A program made the position numbers and the translations under genes. The notes below the pieces were generated by a model. It saw only the letters and a program-made list of their open reading frames with translations, was not told the origin of the DNA and made no database searches. Positions 1 to 9,195 of a DNA stretch of 35,350 nt are shown one piece after another; the stretch's first letter is position 1; each line of letters opens with the position of its first letter. The stretch is from an uncultured Bacteroidota bacterium. GTDB lineage: Bacteria > Bacteroidota > Bacteroidia > Bacteroidales > F082. Where the stretch lies: NCBI GenBank assembly GCA_903957365.1, contig CAJBPB010000331.1:1-35350 (forward strand), written 5' to 3'.

Positions 1-2
1 AG

Positions 3-197
3 GTAATACTCATAGATTTTCTATTTTTCGTGGTATTTAAAGAAAAGCGCTTTTTAATAATGATTAAATCAGAGGATATTATTAAGAACTTCTTTAAACT
101 TCGCAATAAATATGCTGAAGAGTTGACTCAAAACATAAAAAAAACGATAAATACAAAACCGCTCGGCGAAATTTCGAACACTTGTGATTACAACTGA
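3..197 (+). CDS. Possible C-terminal fragment of a gene cut by the left edge
   Basis: This frame is open from position 3 to a TGA at 195-197, about 64 codons. The first part is hydrophobic (LIDFLFFVVF) and the rest is basic and helical, with several lysines, so it could be the end of a membrane protein. An ATG at 60 would give a 45-residue protein instead. The stop lies 16 bases before a REP-like hairpin, which is a usual place for such elements. The region is AT-rich and I recognise no family, so the open frame may be chance. The antisense ORF over the same stretch is no better supported. Confidence 0.3.
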   Translation, partial: VILIDFLFFVVFKEKRFLIMIKSEDIIKNFFKLRNKYAEELTQNIKKTINTKPLGEISNTCDYN

Positions 198-212
198 GCG
201 AAGCGATCCTTT

Positions 213-237
213 GCTCGCGCGCGCTTGTAGCGCGTGC
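213..237 (+). repeat. REP-like hairpin, copy 1
   Basis: Bases 217-224 pair with 230-237 to give an 8-bp stem (one G-T pair) around the loop TTGTA. The 25-base unit recurs in inverted orientation at 336-360 with 23 of 25 bases identical. The GC content is far above the AT-rich surroundings, as expected for a repetitive extragenic palindrome. Confidence 0.6.
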
Positions 238-335
238 ATTGACAGAAACATACATTCAATTCGGCAACAAATCATACCGAAAAACCATCCTTGTTAGGGG
301 CAAAATTGTTAAGTTTGTGATGAAAAGGTGCTACC

Positions 336-360
336 GCACTCGCTACAAGCGAGCGCGAGC
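336..360 (-). repeat. REP-like hairpin, copy 2 (inverted)
   Basis: Bases 336-343 pair with 349-356 around the loop TACAA. Relative to copy 1, both differences fall in one base pair of the stem (a G-C pair in copy 1 is a T-A pair here), so pairing is kept. The two copies face each other across 98 bases, like the paired REP units mobilised by RAYT transposases. No transposase gene is present in the window. Confidence 0.6.
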
Positions 361-378
361 TTAGGTAAACAAACTGAA

Positions 379-579
379 TTAAACAAAATCAAGAAGGTAG
401 GAGCATACCCCGCCTAATAGCAAGCCAACCGCAAGGCATACCACTTGATAAATCCAGGCAAACGAGAGGATAATCTCTCTAATCAAAAATAAATCAAAAT
501 TTTCCGGGTTTATTACACTGAAGCTGCTTGTTGGATAGGCGTCGATAAACTGACCAGGCACTTTTATTTTCGATTTCAT
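379..579 (-). CDS. Possible small membrane protein, 66 residues
   Basis: This small ORF begins with a polar stretch of about 30 residues and ends in a hydrophobic segment of about 25 residues (around residues 36-63, including VVCLAVGLLLGG) that could cross the membrane once. It starts with ATG at 579 and stops 18 bases beyond the inverted REP-like hairpin. I recognise no family, and there is no promoter box that I can defend. It could be a real single-pass peptide, the remnant of a longer gene, or chance. It is listed because nothing else explains this stretch. Confidence 0.25.
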   Translation of the reverse strand: MKSKIKVPGQFIDAYPTSSFSVINPENFDLFLIREIILSFAWIYQVVCLAVGLLLGGVCSYLLDFV

Positions 580-738
580 ATTCCATTTTAAACCAAAAGC
601 AGCAATTATTTGGAACAGAATCCAAAAAGGTCAAATAATATGTATGTTTCGGATTCCAGGTATTTGAATTCAATTAAACCAAATAAAAAAGCCGGTCTGC
701 TTATTAAGTCAGGTTTTGTCCCATAATGAATCGAAAAA

Positions 739-2088
739 CTATGATATTTTAATCAACCAGGCCAGATAATTATCAAGTTGAGAAACCATAAAATAGGGTA
801 GACTTAATAATTGAAAATGTTTCCCTTTTGGCGTAACCGCGTCCGTGATCAACACCTGACCGGCGTAAAAACGGATCGCATAAGAAGAAGGTGACTCGTC
901 CATAAACAGATGTAATGATTTCAATTTTCCACTGGTTCCAGATTTAACTTCAATAGGAACCAAAACTCCGTTATACACATATACATAATCAACTTCAGCG
1001 GTGGATGTTGCTTTTTCTCTGACCCAAAAACTCAACGCAGTCAATATCTGATAATTATATGCCAATAATTCTTGTCCAACAAGATGTTCAATGACTGTTC
1101 CATTATACACAGTGTTGAGGTCATTTGTACCAATGATTTCTTTTTGTATCCCAACAGAGAAATTTATTAAACCCGTATCCAATAGGTGTAAACGAGGAGA
1201 TTTCTGTAGTTCGGGTATGATGGGAAGCCTTGTTCCGGTAGTTGGGTAAACTAAATTCAAAAGCAATGTTTTCTCCAAAGTACGGAGTGATTCACCGATT
1301 TCTCTTGAACCATAAGCAGATTTTCCAAAACCCTGAAATTTAATACGCTTGCCTGCTTCGGCCCAACTTGATTTTATAAGATGTCTGATTACCTGAACCT
1401 GAGTGTTATTATTAGCGTATTTTTCGACATCATCTATATAAGAAGCGATCAAAGAATTATAGATTGGAGCCAAAGAAGTGAGGTCGTTGGTTGCCGAATA
1501 TTCACTGATAATTTCTGGCATGCCTCCAATAAGTGCATATGTATGAAATAGTTTTAATAGTTTATCGTGCGCAAAAGATTGTAGAGGAAACTGACTCATT
1601 TGTTCAAGTGCAGCGATTTCACCTAATGCATTTAAAAATTCAACAAAAGAAACCGGTCTGACAACTAAATATTCTACTCTTCCAACAGGAAAACTTACTT
1701 TGTTATTAAAAATTGTTTCCAACAAAGAACCAGCCGCAACTACTGCTATTTCAGGCATTTGCTCATAAAAATAGCGCAATGTGTTTAAGGCTTCTGGCAC
1801 TTCTTGTATCTCGTCAATAAAAATCAGGGTTGTTGCTCTTTCAGAATATTTCAAATCTTTTATAAAGAAGATTGATTGAACCAGTGTTTGTATGTCCGTA
1901 AAATTTTGAAATGGTTTGCGATCAGCGGGAAGCTCCAGATTTAAATACAGATATTGGTTAAAATTCCCAGCAAACTGATTGATCACCGTTGTTTTTCCAA
2001 CCTGCCTCGCACCCCTTATTACCAGCGGTTTACGGTTTTGTTTGTTGACCCATCTGACTAATTCCTTAACGATTTCTCTATTGAACAT
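739..2088 (-). CDS. AAA_14 / DUF4143 family ATPase
   Basis: This 449-residue protein has the two-part architecture of the AAA_14-DUF4143 family. The N-terminal P-loop ATPase has Walker A GARQVGKTT (residues 26-34) and Walker B LIFIDEIQ (88-95). The C-terminal half ends in a restriction-endonuclease-like fold with EVD (365-367) and PIEVKSG (378-384), the D and E-x-K pattern of PD-(D/E)xK nucleases. Length is normal for the family, and the gene is intact. The family is common in Bacteroidota and archaea, often in several copies, and its biological role is not settled. The gene stands alone, and its upstream region carries three direct repeats that overlap two promoter -7 boxes (2093-2176). Identity of the family is secure; function is not. 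Confidence 0.9.
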   Translation of the reverse strand: MFNREIVKELVRWVNKQNRKPLVIRGARQVGKTTVINQFAGNFNQYLYLNLELPADRKPFQNFTDIQTLVQSIFFIKDLKYSERATTLIFIDEIQEVPEALNTLRYFYEQMPEIAVVAAGSLLETIFNNKVSFPVGRVEYLVVRPVSFVEFLNALGEIAALEQMSQFPLQSFAHDKLLKLFHTYALIGGMPEIISEYSATNDLTSLAPIYNSLIASYIDDVEKYANNNTQVQVIRHLIKSSWAEAGKRIKFQGFGKSAYGSREIGESLRTLEKTLLLNLVYPTTGTRLPIIPELQKSPRLHLLDTGLINFSVGIQKEIIGTNDLNTVYNGTVIEHLVGQELLAYNYQILTALSFWVREKATSTAEVDYVYVYNGVLVPIEVKSGTSGKLKSLHLFMDESPSSYAIRFYAGQVLITDAVTPKGKHFQLLSLPYFMVSQLDNYLAWLIKIS

Positions 2089-2092
2089 AGTA

Positions 2093-2176
2093 CAAAATTA
2101 GGATAAATATTTGTAATTATATACACAAAAATAGGGTAAATATTAAATAAATCGACATAGAATTAGGGTAAATATT
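2093..2176 (-). promoter_or_regulatory. Three direct repeats forming the promoter/operator of the DUF4143 ATPase
   Basis: Read on the minus strand, a 19-base unit AATATTTAYCCTAWTTTTG occurs at 2093-2111 and 2126-2144, and a third copy at 2158-2176 matches over its first 15 bases. Steps are 33 and 32 bp, about three helical turns. The two gene-proximal copies end in exact TAnnTTTG promoter -7 boxes. An inverted GGGTAAA (2181-2187) and an inverted AGGGTAAT (2189-2196) follow. The nearest copy ends 4 bases before the ATG at 2088. The arrangement suggests a repressor or autoregulator site; the binding protein is unknown. Confidence 0.6.
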
Positions 2177-2290
2177 ATTTTTTACCCAATTACCCTGCAT
2201 GAAGAAACAAAAAATTCCCCCAGCCAAGGGAATAGAATCCAAAAAAACACATAAAATACAGAGTTGGGATTAAGGAAAGGTAAGCGGACC

Positions 2291-2325
2291 AAAAAAAAAC
2301 CCGGCCTGTTTTCACAAGCCGGGTT
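2291..2325 (-). terminator. Rho-independent terminator after atpC
   Basis: On the minus strand the 8-bp stem AACCCGGC / GCCGGGTT (2318-2325 with 2298-2305) is followed by a run of nine T (2299-2291). It lies 25 bases after the atpC stop and closes the atpDC transcript. Confidence 0.9.
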
Positions 2326-2349
2326 TCATATTTTAGGTCGTATTATTTA

Positions 2350-2586
2350 TTATTCAGCTAGCACCAACACCTTGTTGTGCAATACTTCCAGCACGCCGCC
2401 ATCGATATCAAAAAACTGGTTTTTCTTGTCACTCTCCTGAATCTTGATTTTTCCTTTGCCAAGGGCAGCGATCATGGGCGCGTGGTTGTTCAGTATTTCG
2501 AACAATCCATCCAGACCGGGCAATTGTACCAATTGCACTTCGCCGCTGTAAATGGTTTTGTCAGGAGTAATGATTTCGAGTAACAT
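2350..2586 (-). CDS. atpC: ATP synthase F1 subunit epsilon
   Basis: This is the central-stalk epsilon subunit of the F-type ATP synthase, which links the gamma subunit to the c-ring. The 78 residues cover only the N-terminal beta-sandwich domain: MLLEIITPDKTIYSGEV at the start, then PGLDGLFEILNNHAPMIAAL, the family signature region. The C-terminal helical domain that inhibits ATP hydrolysis in Escherichia coli is absent, which is normal in Bacteroidota. It lies 18 bases after atpD on the same strand and ends at a strong terminator, so atpD and atpC form a two-gene operon. The remaining ATP synthase genes are not in the window. Confidence 0.95.
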   Translation of the reverse strand: MLLEIITPDKTIYSGEVQLVQLPGLDGLFEILNNHAPMIAALGKGKIKIQESDKKNQFFDIDGGVLEVLHNKVLVLAE

Positions 2587-2604
2587 AACAAGTGGGGTTA
2601 TGGA

Positions 2605-4119
<1,515 letters not shown>

Positions 4120-4153
4120 TTATTGATATAATGTTTGAAAATCAATTTGGATG

Positions 4154-4189
4154 CAAATATAAAGAATTGACTTGAATGTCAGCGTCAAA
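4154..4189 (-). promoter_or_regulatory. Promoter of atpDC
   Basis: On the minus strand TATATTTG (4161-4154) is an exact TAnnTTTG -7 box. A TTTG at 4189-4186 lies 24 bases upstream, slightly more than the usual 19-21. The box is 37 bases before the atpD ATG. Confidence 0.55.
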
Positions 4190-4223
4190 AAATGCAGATT
4201 TGTAAAAAAAGGTGAGTAGGGTG

Positions 4224-4265
4224 GTTGCTTGTTGCCAGTTACTGGTTACTAGTCACCAGTCACCC
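4224..4265. repeat. Degenerate 7-bp tandem array, six units
   Basis: Six successive heptamers fit GTYRCYN: GTTGCTT, GTTGCCA, GTTACTG, GTTACTA, GTCACCA, GTCACCC. They fill the gap between the lspA stop and the atpD promoter. Parts of the array also pair with each other around ACTAGT, so it may form a weak hairpin in RNA. A second heptamer array of different sequence lies at 35228-35262. Confidence 0.65.
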
Positions 4266-4271
4266 TTTTTT

Positions 4272-4889
4272 TTACATTCCTTTCAGGAATTTCCTTTCAA
4301 AGAGCAACAGCCAGAGTACACCGCTGGTGATGGCTGCATCAGCGATATTGAAAACAGGGCGGAAGAAAATAAAATAGCCATCGAGTCCGAACAGAAAGGC
4401 TGGTATCCAGGTTGGAGCTGTTGCCTGATCGATAATCAGCAAAGGAAAATAGAACATATCGACCACCTTACCGTGCAAAAAACTGGCATAACCACCGGCT
4501 TCGGGCATGAAAGTGGCCACCGTGTGGTATGTGCTGTTGCTGAATATCATACCATAAAAAGCGCTGTCGAAAATGTTGCCAAGCGCACCGGCAAGCACAA
4601 GTGAAATAGCGAATACAGGTCCGAATGCGGTTTTTTTGCGGGTCAGTATCACAAGATAAACGACCATGGCAATAGAAGCAAGAATACGGAAGACGCTCAG
4701 CGCCAGTTTTCCCCATTCACCGGCAAACTGCATTCCGAAAGCCATTCCATTATTTTCGGTAAAATGAATAATGAACCAACTCCCGGCTACTGCGATCTCT
4801 TCGCCGATGGTCATGTGGGTTTTGATATAAAATTTTAATGCCTGATCGAGCAGTAAAATGATAAATACGATGATTAAAGGGCGTTTCAA
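4272..4889 (-). CDS. lspA: Lipoprotein signal peptidase (signal peptidase II)
   Basis: LspA is the inner-membrane aspartic peptidase that removes signal peptides from diacylglyceryl-modified prolipoproteins. The 205 residues carry the family landmarks: LLLDQALKF in the first membrane segment, ENNGMAFG (45-52), GALGNIFD (101-108), and the two catalytic aspartates D144 (GKVVDMF) and D184 (FNIADAAI). Four membrane segments are visible. The start is TTG at 4889: an in-frame TAA lies shortly upstream with no ATG between, and the first membrane segment begins directly after it. It is slightly longer than the E. coli enzyme, in the periplasmic segment around residues 114-138. It follows the DksA-like gene on the same strand, a conserved order in Bacteroidota. 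Confidence 0.95.
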   Translation of the reverse strand: MKRPLIIVFIILLLDQALKFYIKTHMTIGEEIAVAGSWFIIHFTENNGMAFGMQFAGEWGKLALSVFRILASIAMVVYLVILTRKKTAFGPVFAISLVLAGALGNIFDSAFYGMIFSNSTYHTVATFMPEAGGYASFLHGKVVDMFYFPLLIIDQATAPTWIPAFLFGLDGYFIFFRPVFNIADAAITSGVLWLLLFERKFLKGM

Positions 4890-4923
4890 ATTCTTTTGCT
4901 ATTGTATTAAAATGAAATCACCC

Positions 4924-4940
4924 CCGGGAGAAATTCCCGG
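4924..4940 (-). other. Hairpin between the DksA-like gene and lspA
   Basis: CCGGGA (4924-4929) pairs with TCCCGG (4935-4940) around a 5-base loop, 43 bases after the stop of the DksA-like gene. The minus-strand sequence after it has only a broken T-rich stretch, so it may be a weak terminator, an attenuator or an mRNA processing site before lspA. Confidence 0.45.
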
Positions 4941-4982
4941 AGATGATGTTTAAATCAATGTATTGATGATCTTGAAAATCAA

Positions 4983-5396
4983 TTATGCTTCTTTTTGATT
5001 TATTTTGGCTTCCATACTCAATGTAGCATGGGGCACAATACGCAGACGTTCTTTTGCAATCAGTTTGCCGGTAACGCGACAGATTCCGTATGATTTATTC
5101 TCGATACGAATTAAAGCGTTCTCAAGGTTGATGATGAATTTCTGCTGACGTGCTGCCAGTTTACCATTTTCTTCTTTCGACAGCACCTGATATCCTTCTT
5201 CCAACACTTTAAATGTAGGTGAAGTGTCGTCGGTACCATTGTCATGTGTATTTGAAAGTGCTTCGGACAGAATCTTTAAATCAGCTTTCGCATTTTCCAG
5301 TTTCCTCAGGATAATTGCTCTGAATTCTTCCAGCTCCTCGTCAGAATACCGGTTCTTTTTTGTTTCGGTATGCTGTGTTTTTTCTTGCTCTTTCAT
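4983..5396 (-). CDS. TraR/DksA-family protein with degenerate zinc finger
   Basis: This 137-residue protein has the DksA plan: a long N-terminal coiled-coil (about 17-100, with the acidic turn DNGTDDTSP near the tip) followed by a zinc-finger-like fold, YGICRVTGKLIAKERLRIVPHATLS. Only C106 of the expected four cysteines remains; the others are T109, S127 and A130, so zinc binding is unlikely. This loss is, from memory, usual in the Bacteroidota homologues. DksA proteins enter the RNA polymerase secondary channel and modulate transcription with ppGpp; whether this one does so is inference. The start is ATG 5396; the frame extends to 5429 but the extra residues do not fit the family. It sits between ileS and lspA, the conserved order in this phylum. 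Confidence 0.85.
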   Translation of the reverse strand: MKEQEKTQHTETKKNRYSDEELEEFRAIILRKLENAKADLKILSEALSNTHDNGTDDTSPTFKVLEEGYQVLSKEENGKLAARQQKFIINLENALIRIENKSYGICRVTGKLIAKERLRIVPHATLSMEAKINQKEA

Positions 5397-5501
5397 AGCT
5401 TTAAAATTTAAGTTCCAACAATGATTCAATGCATGAATCCGGTATAAATATATATCAATTTTTCAATAAATGACGTTAACTTTTTATTAATTTGCTTCTG
5501 T

Positions 5502-8500
5502 TTAACGTTTTCTAATCAGTAATCGCGCTTTTATCGTATCTGTGATTTCATTATCAGTCACTTCCGTACCATCCAACTGCTTCACAATTTCGAGTTGAGC
5601 CAATGTTTCGGAGCAAATATAATCAGAATAATTATACAATGCAGCATCAAGATCAGCAGAAGATTCTATCTGCAAAATGATATGATCTGTGACCTCAAAA
5701 CCTGCGTCTTTTCGCATATTCTGAACACGGTTTACCACCTCACGGGCCAGACCTTCCTGCACTAGTGTGGGGGTAAGTGTCATATCCAGGGCAACAGTAA
5801 GTTTGTCCTGTGAAGCAACCGTCCAGCCCGGAATATCTTCCGTCATGATTTCAACATCCTCCAGTGTAAGATCAACCTTTTCATCACCAATCATCACCGA
5901 TTTTCCACCTGATAGTTCAATCTCATGAATTTCCTGCTGTCCGAATCCGGCAAAGAGTATCGCAATCTGTTTCATCAGTTTGCCATAACGTGGTCCGAGT
6001 GTTTTGAAGTTTGGTTTGATTTTCTTCACCAGAATATTGGCATCTTCTGCCAGATAATCAACACTTTTCACATTCACTTCCGAAAGGATGAGGTTCTCAA
6101 CTTCTTTCAGTTGCTGCTGCATCTGGATTCCGGTGACGGGAATCATTATTTTATTGAGTGGCTGACGCACACGCATATTTGTTTTCTTACGCAGCGAAAG
6201 CACCATCGACGAAATCTGTTGCGCCATCTGCATACGTTCTTCCAGATCCTTGTCGATAAAAGCAGTGTCTGCTTCAGGGAAATAGCTGAGGTGCACCGAT
6301 TCAAATGCACTTTTACCGGTTGCTGTGTTCAGATCGATAAACAGTCGTTCGCTGAAGAATGGCGCGATGGGCGATGACAGGCGGGCAACGGTTTCAAGAC
6401 AGGTATAGAGTGTCTGATAGGCCGAAATTTTATCGGAGGTGTATTGCCCTTTCCAGAAACGGCGGCGCGAAAGACGCACATACCAATTACTTAAATGTTC
6501 ATCAACAAACAGTTGTATCGCACGTCCTGCTTTGGTTGGCTCGTAGGTCTGGTACGATTCATCTACCAATAAAATCAAAGAATTCAGTTCTGAGAGAATC
6601 CAACGATCTATTTCAGGACGCTCATTCAGCGGAATCTCCGCTTCAGCATAAGTGAATCCATCAATATTGGCATATAAGGCAAAGAAAGCGTAGGTGTTGT
6701 GCAGGGTTCCGAAGAATTTGCGGCGTACCTCATCCAGTCCGTTCAGATCAAATTTCAGATTGTCCCAGGGCTGCGCATTGGTGATCATATACCAGCGGGT
6801 GGCATCAGGGCCATATTTTTCAATTGTCTCGAAAGGATCAACCGCATTGCCCAGTCGTTTCGACATTTTATTACCACTCTTATCGAGCACCAAACCATTC
6901 GATACCACTGTTTTATAAGCGACGCTATCGAATAACATCACAGCAATGGCGTGTAATGTGAAAAACCAGCCGCGTGTCTGATCAACGCCTTCGGCAATAA
7001 AGTCAGCGGGGAAATTCTCTTCAAATTCCTCTTTGTTCTCAAAAGGATAATGCATCTGCGCATAAGGCATGGCTCCCGAATCGAACCAAACGTCGATGAG
7101 ATCAGGCTCACGGAACATTTTATTTCCTGATGGCGAAACGAGTACAATATTGTCGGCAAATGGCCGGTGCAGATCGAAGGTTCCGTAATTGGCAGCGCTA
7201 TTGTCACCTGCAACATATTCAGCGAAAGGATTTGTCAGCATGAATCCAGCCTCAACCGAACGATCGACCGCTTCTTTGATCTCAGCCACTGAGCCAAAAC
7301 AACGCTGTTCCGATTTATCTTCGGTGACCCAGATCGGCAGTGGCACACCCCAGAAACGGGTACGCGAAAGATTCCAGTCAACCAGATTTTCGAGCCAGTT
7401 ACCAAACCGTCCCTCACCGGTAGATTTGGGTTTCCAGTTGATGGTTTTATTGAGTTCGAGCATGCGCTCCTTGTAAGCGGTTGTGCGAATGAACCAACTA
7501 TCCATCGGATAATAAAGGACCGGTTTGTCGGTGCGCCAGCAATGTGGATAGTTGTGCACAAATTTCTCGATACGGAATGCTTTGTTTTCCTTTTTGAGCA
7601 TCACTGAGATGTCAACATCAAGTGTAGCTGAATCGTCGGTAAGTGATTCATCGTACGCATTTTTGACAAATCTTCCTGAAAATTCCCTGTAAATATCCAC
7701 ATCCACATATTCCTTCACAAACGCGTTGTCAAGGTTTTCGATCAGGTACAACCGGCCACGCAGGTCTACCATCGGACGCCTGTAACCTTCAGTATCAATC
7801 AGTAACAAGGGAACGATACCCGTTTGTTTGGCAACACGGTCGTCATCGGCACCAAATGTAGGCGCGATATGGACGATTCCGGTTCCGTCAACGGTGGTAA
7901 CAAAATCACCTTCAATCACCCTGAAAGCATCACCCATCGGGCGAATCCAGGGAATGAGCTGTTTGTAACTGATCCCTGCAAGTTTCTTTCCCTTGAACTC
8001 ATCAAGAAAAGTATAAGGAATTTTTTTATCACCGGTTTTATACGCGTCAAAATCGCCATCAAGCATGCCGGCATCAAAGTATGCATGAACGAGGTTTTTC
8101 GCGAGAATAACCTGAATGGGTGTGCCGGTATATGGATTGAATGTTTTTACAAGTACATAATCGATATTCGGACCTACGGCCAGCGCGGTATTTGAAGGCA
8201 AGGTCCAGGGTGTGGTGGTCCATGCCAGAATATACACCGGTAATTGTGCATCCACTTTGATGAAACTTGTTTTACCATTCTGTATCACTTCAAACTGAGC
8301 GGTGGCGGAAGTGTCTTTCACGTCGCGGTAGCAGCCCGGCTGGTTGAGTTCGTGGGTGCTGAGTCCGGTTCCGGCAGCTGGTGAATAAGGCTGAATGGTG
8401 TAACCTTTATAAAGCAGTCCTTTTTCGTTGAGTTTCGAAAGCAGATACCAGACGGTTTCGATGTATTTGTTGTCAAACGTGATATACGGATCATCCAGAT

Positions 8501-8930
8501 CGACCCAATAACCCATGGTACGTGTAAGTTCGTCCCACAAGTCCTTGTATTTCATGACTTCGGTGCGGCAGGCGAGGTTGTATTCTTCCACGCTGATTTT
8601 CTTTCCGATATCGTCTTTTGTAATACCCAGTGATTTCTCAACTCCCATCTCGACAGGCAAACCGTGGGTGTCCCAACCGGCTTTGCGCTGTACATGCTTC
8701 CCTTTCAAAGTCTGGTAACGACAGAAAATATCCTTGATGGCACGTGCCATCACGTGATGGATACCCGGAACACCATTTGCAGACGGCGGACCTTCATAAA
8801 AAACGTATGCCTCGCTGTTTTTGCGTGTTTCGAGACTCTTATTGAAAATATCATTCTCCTCCCAGAATTTACGGATATCGACTCCGATCTGGGTAAGATT
8901 TAACTGTTTGTACTCGTTGTATTTAGCCAT
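5502..8930 (-). CDS. ileS: Isoleucyl-tRNA synthetase, IleRS2-like, with GxHH signature
   Basis: This class I synthetase charges tRNA-Ile. The 1142 residues contain the catalytic domain, the CP1 editing domain (TTPWTLPSNTALA; GIVHIAPTFGADD), the KMSKR loop (SGNKMSKRLGN) and a long C-terminal tRNA-binding region. The length and style match the eukaryote-like IleRS2 group rather than the shorter IleRS1. The HxGH signature is replaced by G56-I57-H58-H59 (NGVPGIHHV; codons at 8765-8754), so the first and third positions are swapped. This variant has been described for IleRS2 enzymes with very high mupirocin resistance. All other motifs look intact, so the enzyme should be active. The gene begins the ileS / dksA-like / lspA group, with its own promoter box at 9066-9073. 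Confidence 0.97.
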   Translation of the reverse strand: MAKYNEYKQLNLTQIGVDIRKFWEENDIFNKSLETRKNSEAYVFYEGPPSANGVPGIHHVMARAIKDIFCRYQTLKGKHVQRKAGWDTHGLPVEMGVEKSLGITKDDIGKKISVEEYNLACRTEVMKYKDLWDELTRTMGYWVDLDDPYITFDNKYIETVWYLLSKLNEKGLLYKGYTIQPYSPAAGTGLSTHELNQPGCYRDVKDTSATAQFEVIQNGKTSFIKVDAQLPVYILAWTTTPWTLPSNTALAVGPNIDYVLVKTFNPYTGTPIQVILAKNLVHAYFDAGMLDGDFDAYKTGDKKIPYTFLDEFKGKKLAGISYKQLIPWIRPMGDAFRVIEGDFVTTVDGTGIVHIAPTFGADDDRVAKQTGIVPLLLIDTEGYRRPMVDLRGRLYLIENLDNAFVKEYVDVDIYREFSGRFVKNAYDESLTDDSATLDVDISVMLKKENKAFRIEKFVHNYPHCWRTDKPVLYYPMDSWFIRTTAYKERMLELNKTINWKPKSTGEGRFGNWLENLVDWNLSRTRFWGVPLPIWVTEDKSEQRCFGSVAEIKEAVDRSVEAGFMLTNPFAEYVAGDNSAANYGTFDLHRPFADNIVLVSPSGNKMFREPDLIDVWFDSGAMPYAQMHYPFENKEEFEENFPADFIAEGVDQTRGWFFTLHAIAVMLFDSVAYKTVVSNGLVLDKSGNKMSKRLGNAVDPFETIEKYGPDATRWYMITNAQPWDNLKFDLNGLDEVRRKFFGTLHNTYAFFALYANIDGFTYAEAEIPLNERPEIDRWILSELNSLILLVDESYQTYEPTKAGRAIQLFVDEHLSNWYVRLSRRRFWKGQYTSDKISAYQTLYTCLETVARLSSPIAPFFSERLFIDLNTATGKSAFESVHLSYFPEADTAFIDKDLEERMQMAQQISSMVLSLRKKTNMRVRQPLNKIMIPVTGIQMQQQLKEVENLILSEVNVKSVDYLAEDANILVKKIKPNFKTLGPRYGKLMKQIAILFAGFGQQEIHEIELSGGKSVMIGDEKVDLTLEDVEIMTEDIPGWTVASQDKLTVALDMTLTPTLVQEGLAREVVNRVQNMRKDAGFEVTDHIILQIESSADLDAALYNYSDYICSETLAQLEIVKQLDGTEVTDNEITDTIKARLLIRKR

Positions 8931-9065
8931 CTTAAAGTTTTGCCGGTGACAAATAGTTTCCGGACTGTATTCAATTACCGTTTATTTAAAAAATGCAATC
9001 AATCTGTCTTACTTTCAGGTTCTGTAACTAAACGTCCTGAGATGATTACGTAAAAAAATTGGGTG

Positions 9066-9073
9066 CAAAAGTA
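9066..9073 (-). promoter_or_regulatory. Promoter -7 box of ileS
   Basis: TACTTTTG on the minus strand is an exact TAnnTTTG box, 135 bases before the ileS ATG, which implies a leader of about 130 bases. No good TTTG -33 element is seen. The leader holds no recognisable riboswitch. Confidence 0.45.
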
Positions 9074-9195
9074 GGTAAAAAATCATTTGAAGGAGCGCTT
9101 TTAACTATACGCGCTTTTATGAATGGTGCGGACAAACTTTGAAATTTGCCGGGAGGAATGTTCATATTACTTACAACAGTGATAACAACTTTTCG

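Noticed and set aside
69-275. Minus-strand 68-residue ORF over the left edge
   Set aside because: It crosses the REP-like hairpin and is antisense to the open frame 3-197. Its composition looks like translated palindrome DNA, with no family features.
4238-4265. Terminator on the plus strand made from the heptamer array and the T run after it
   Set aside because: No plus-strand gene ends here. The arms pair with mismatches that follow from repeat decay, so the array is reported as a repeat instead.
4212-4604. Plus-strand ORF through the heptamer array and lspA
   Set aside because: It is antisense to lspA, whose catalytic motifs are clear. The N-terminal part is translated repeat.
5397-5429. 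Longer start for the DksA-like gene
   Set aside because: The 11 extra residues do not resemble the family and the ATG at 5396 begins a typical polar N-terminus.
5925-8903. Many long ORFs on both strands within ileS
   Set aside because: All lie in other frames of a complete synthetase gene and show no independent domain, promoter or signal.
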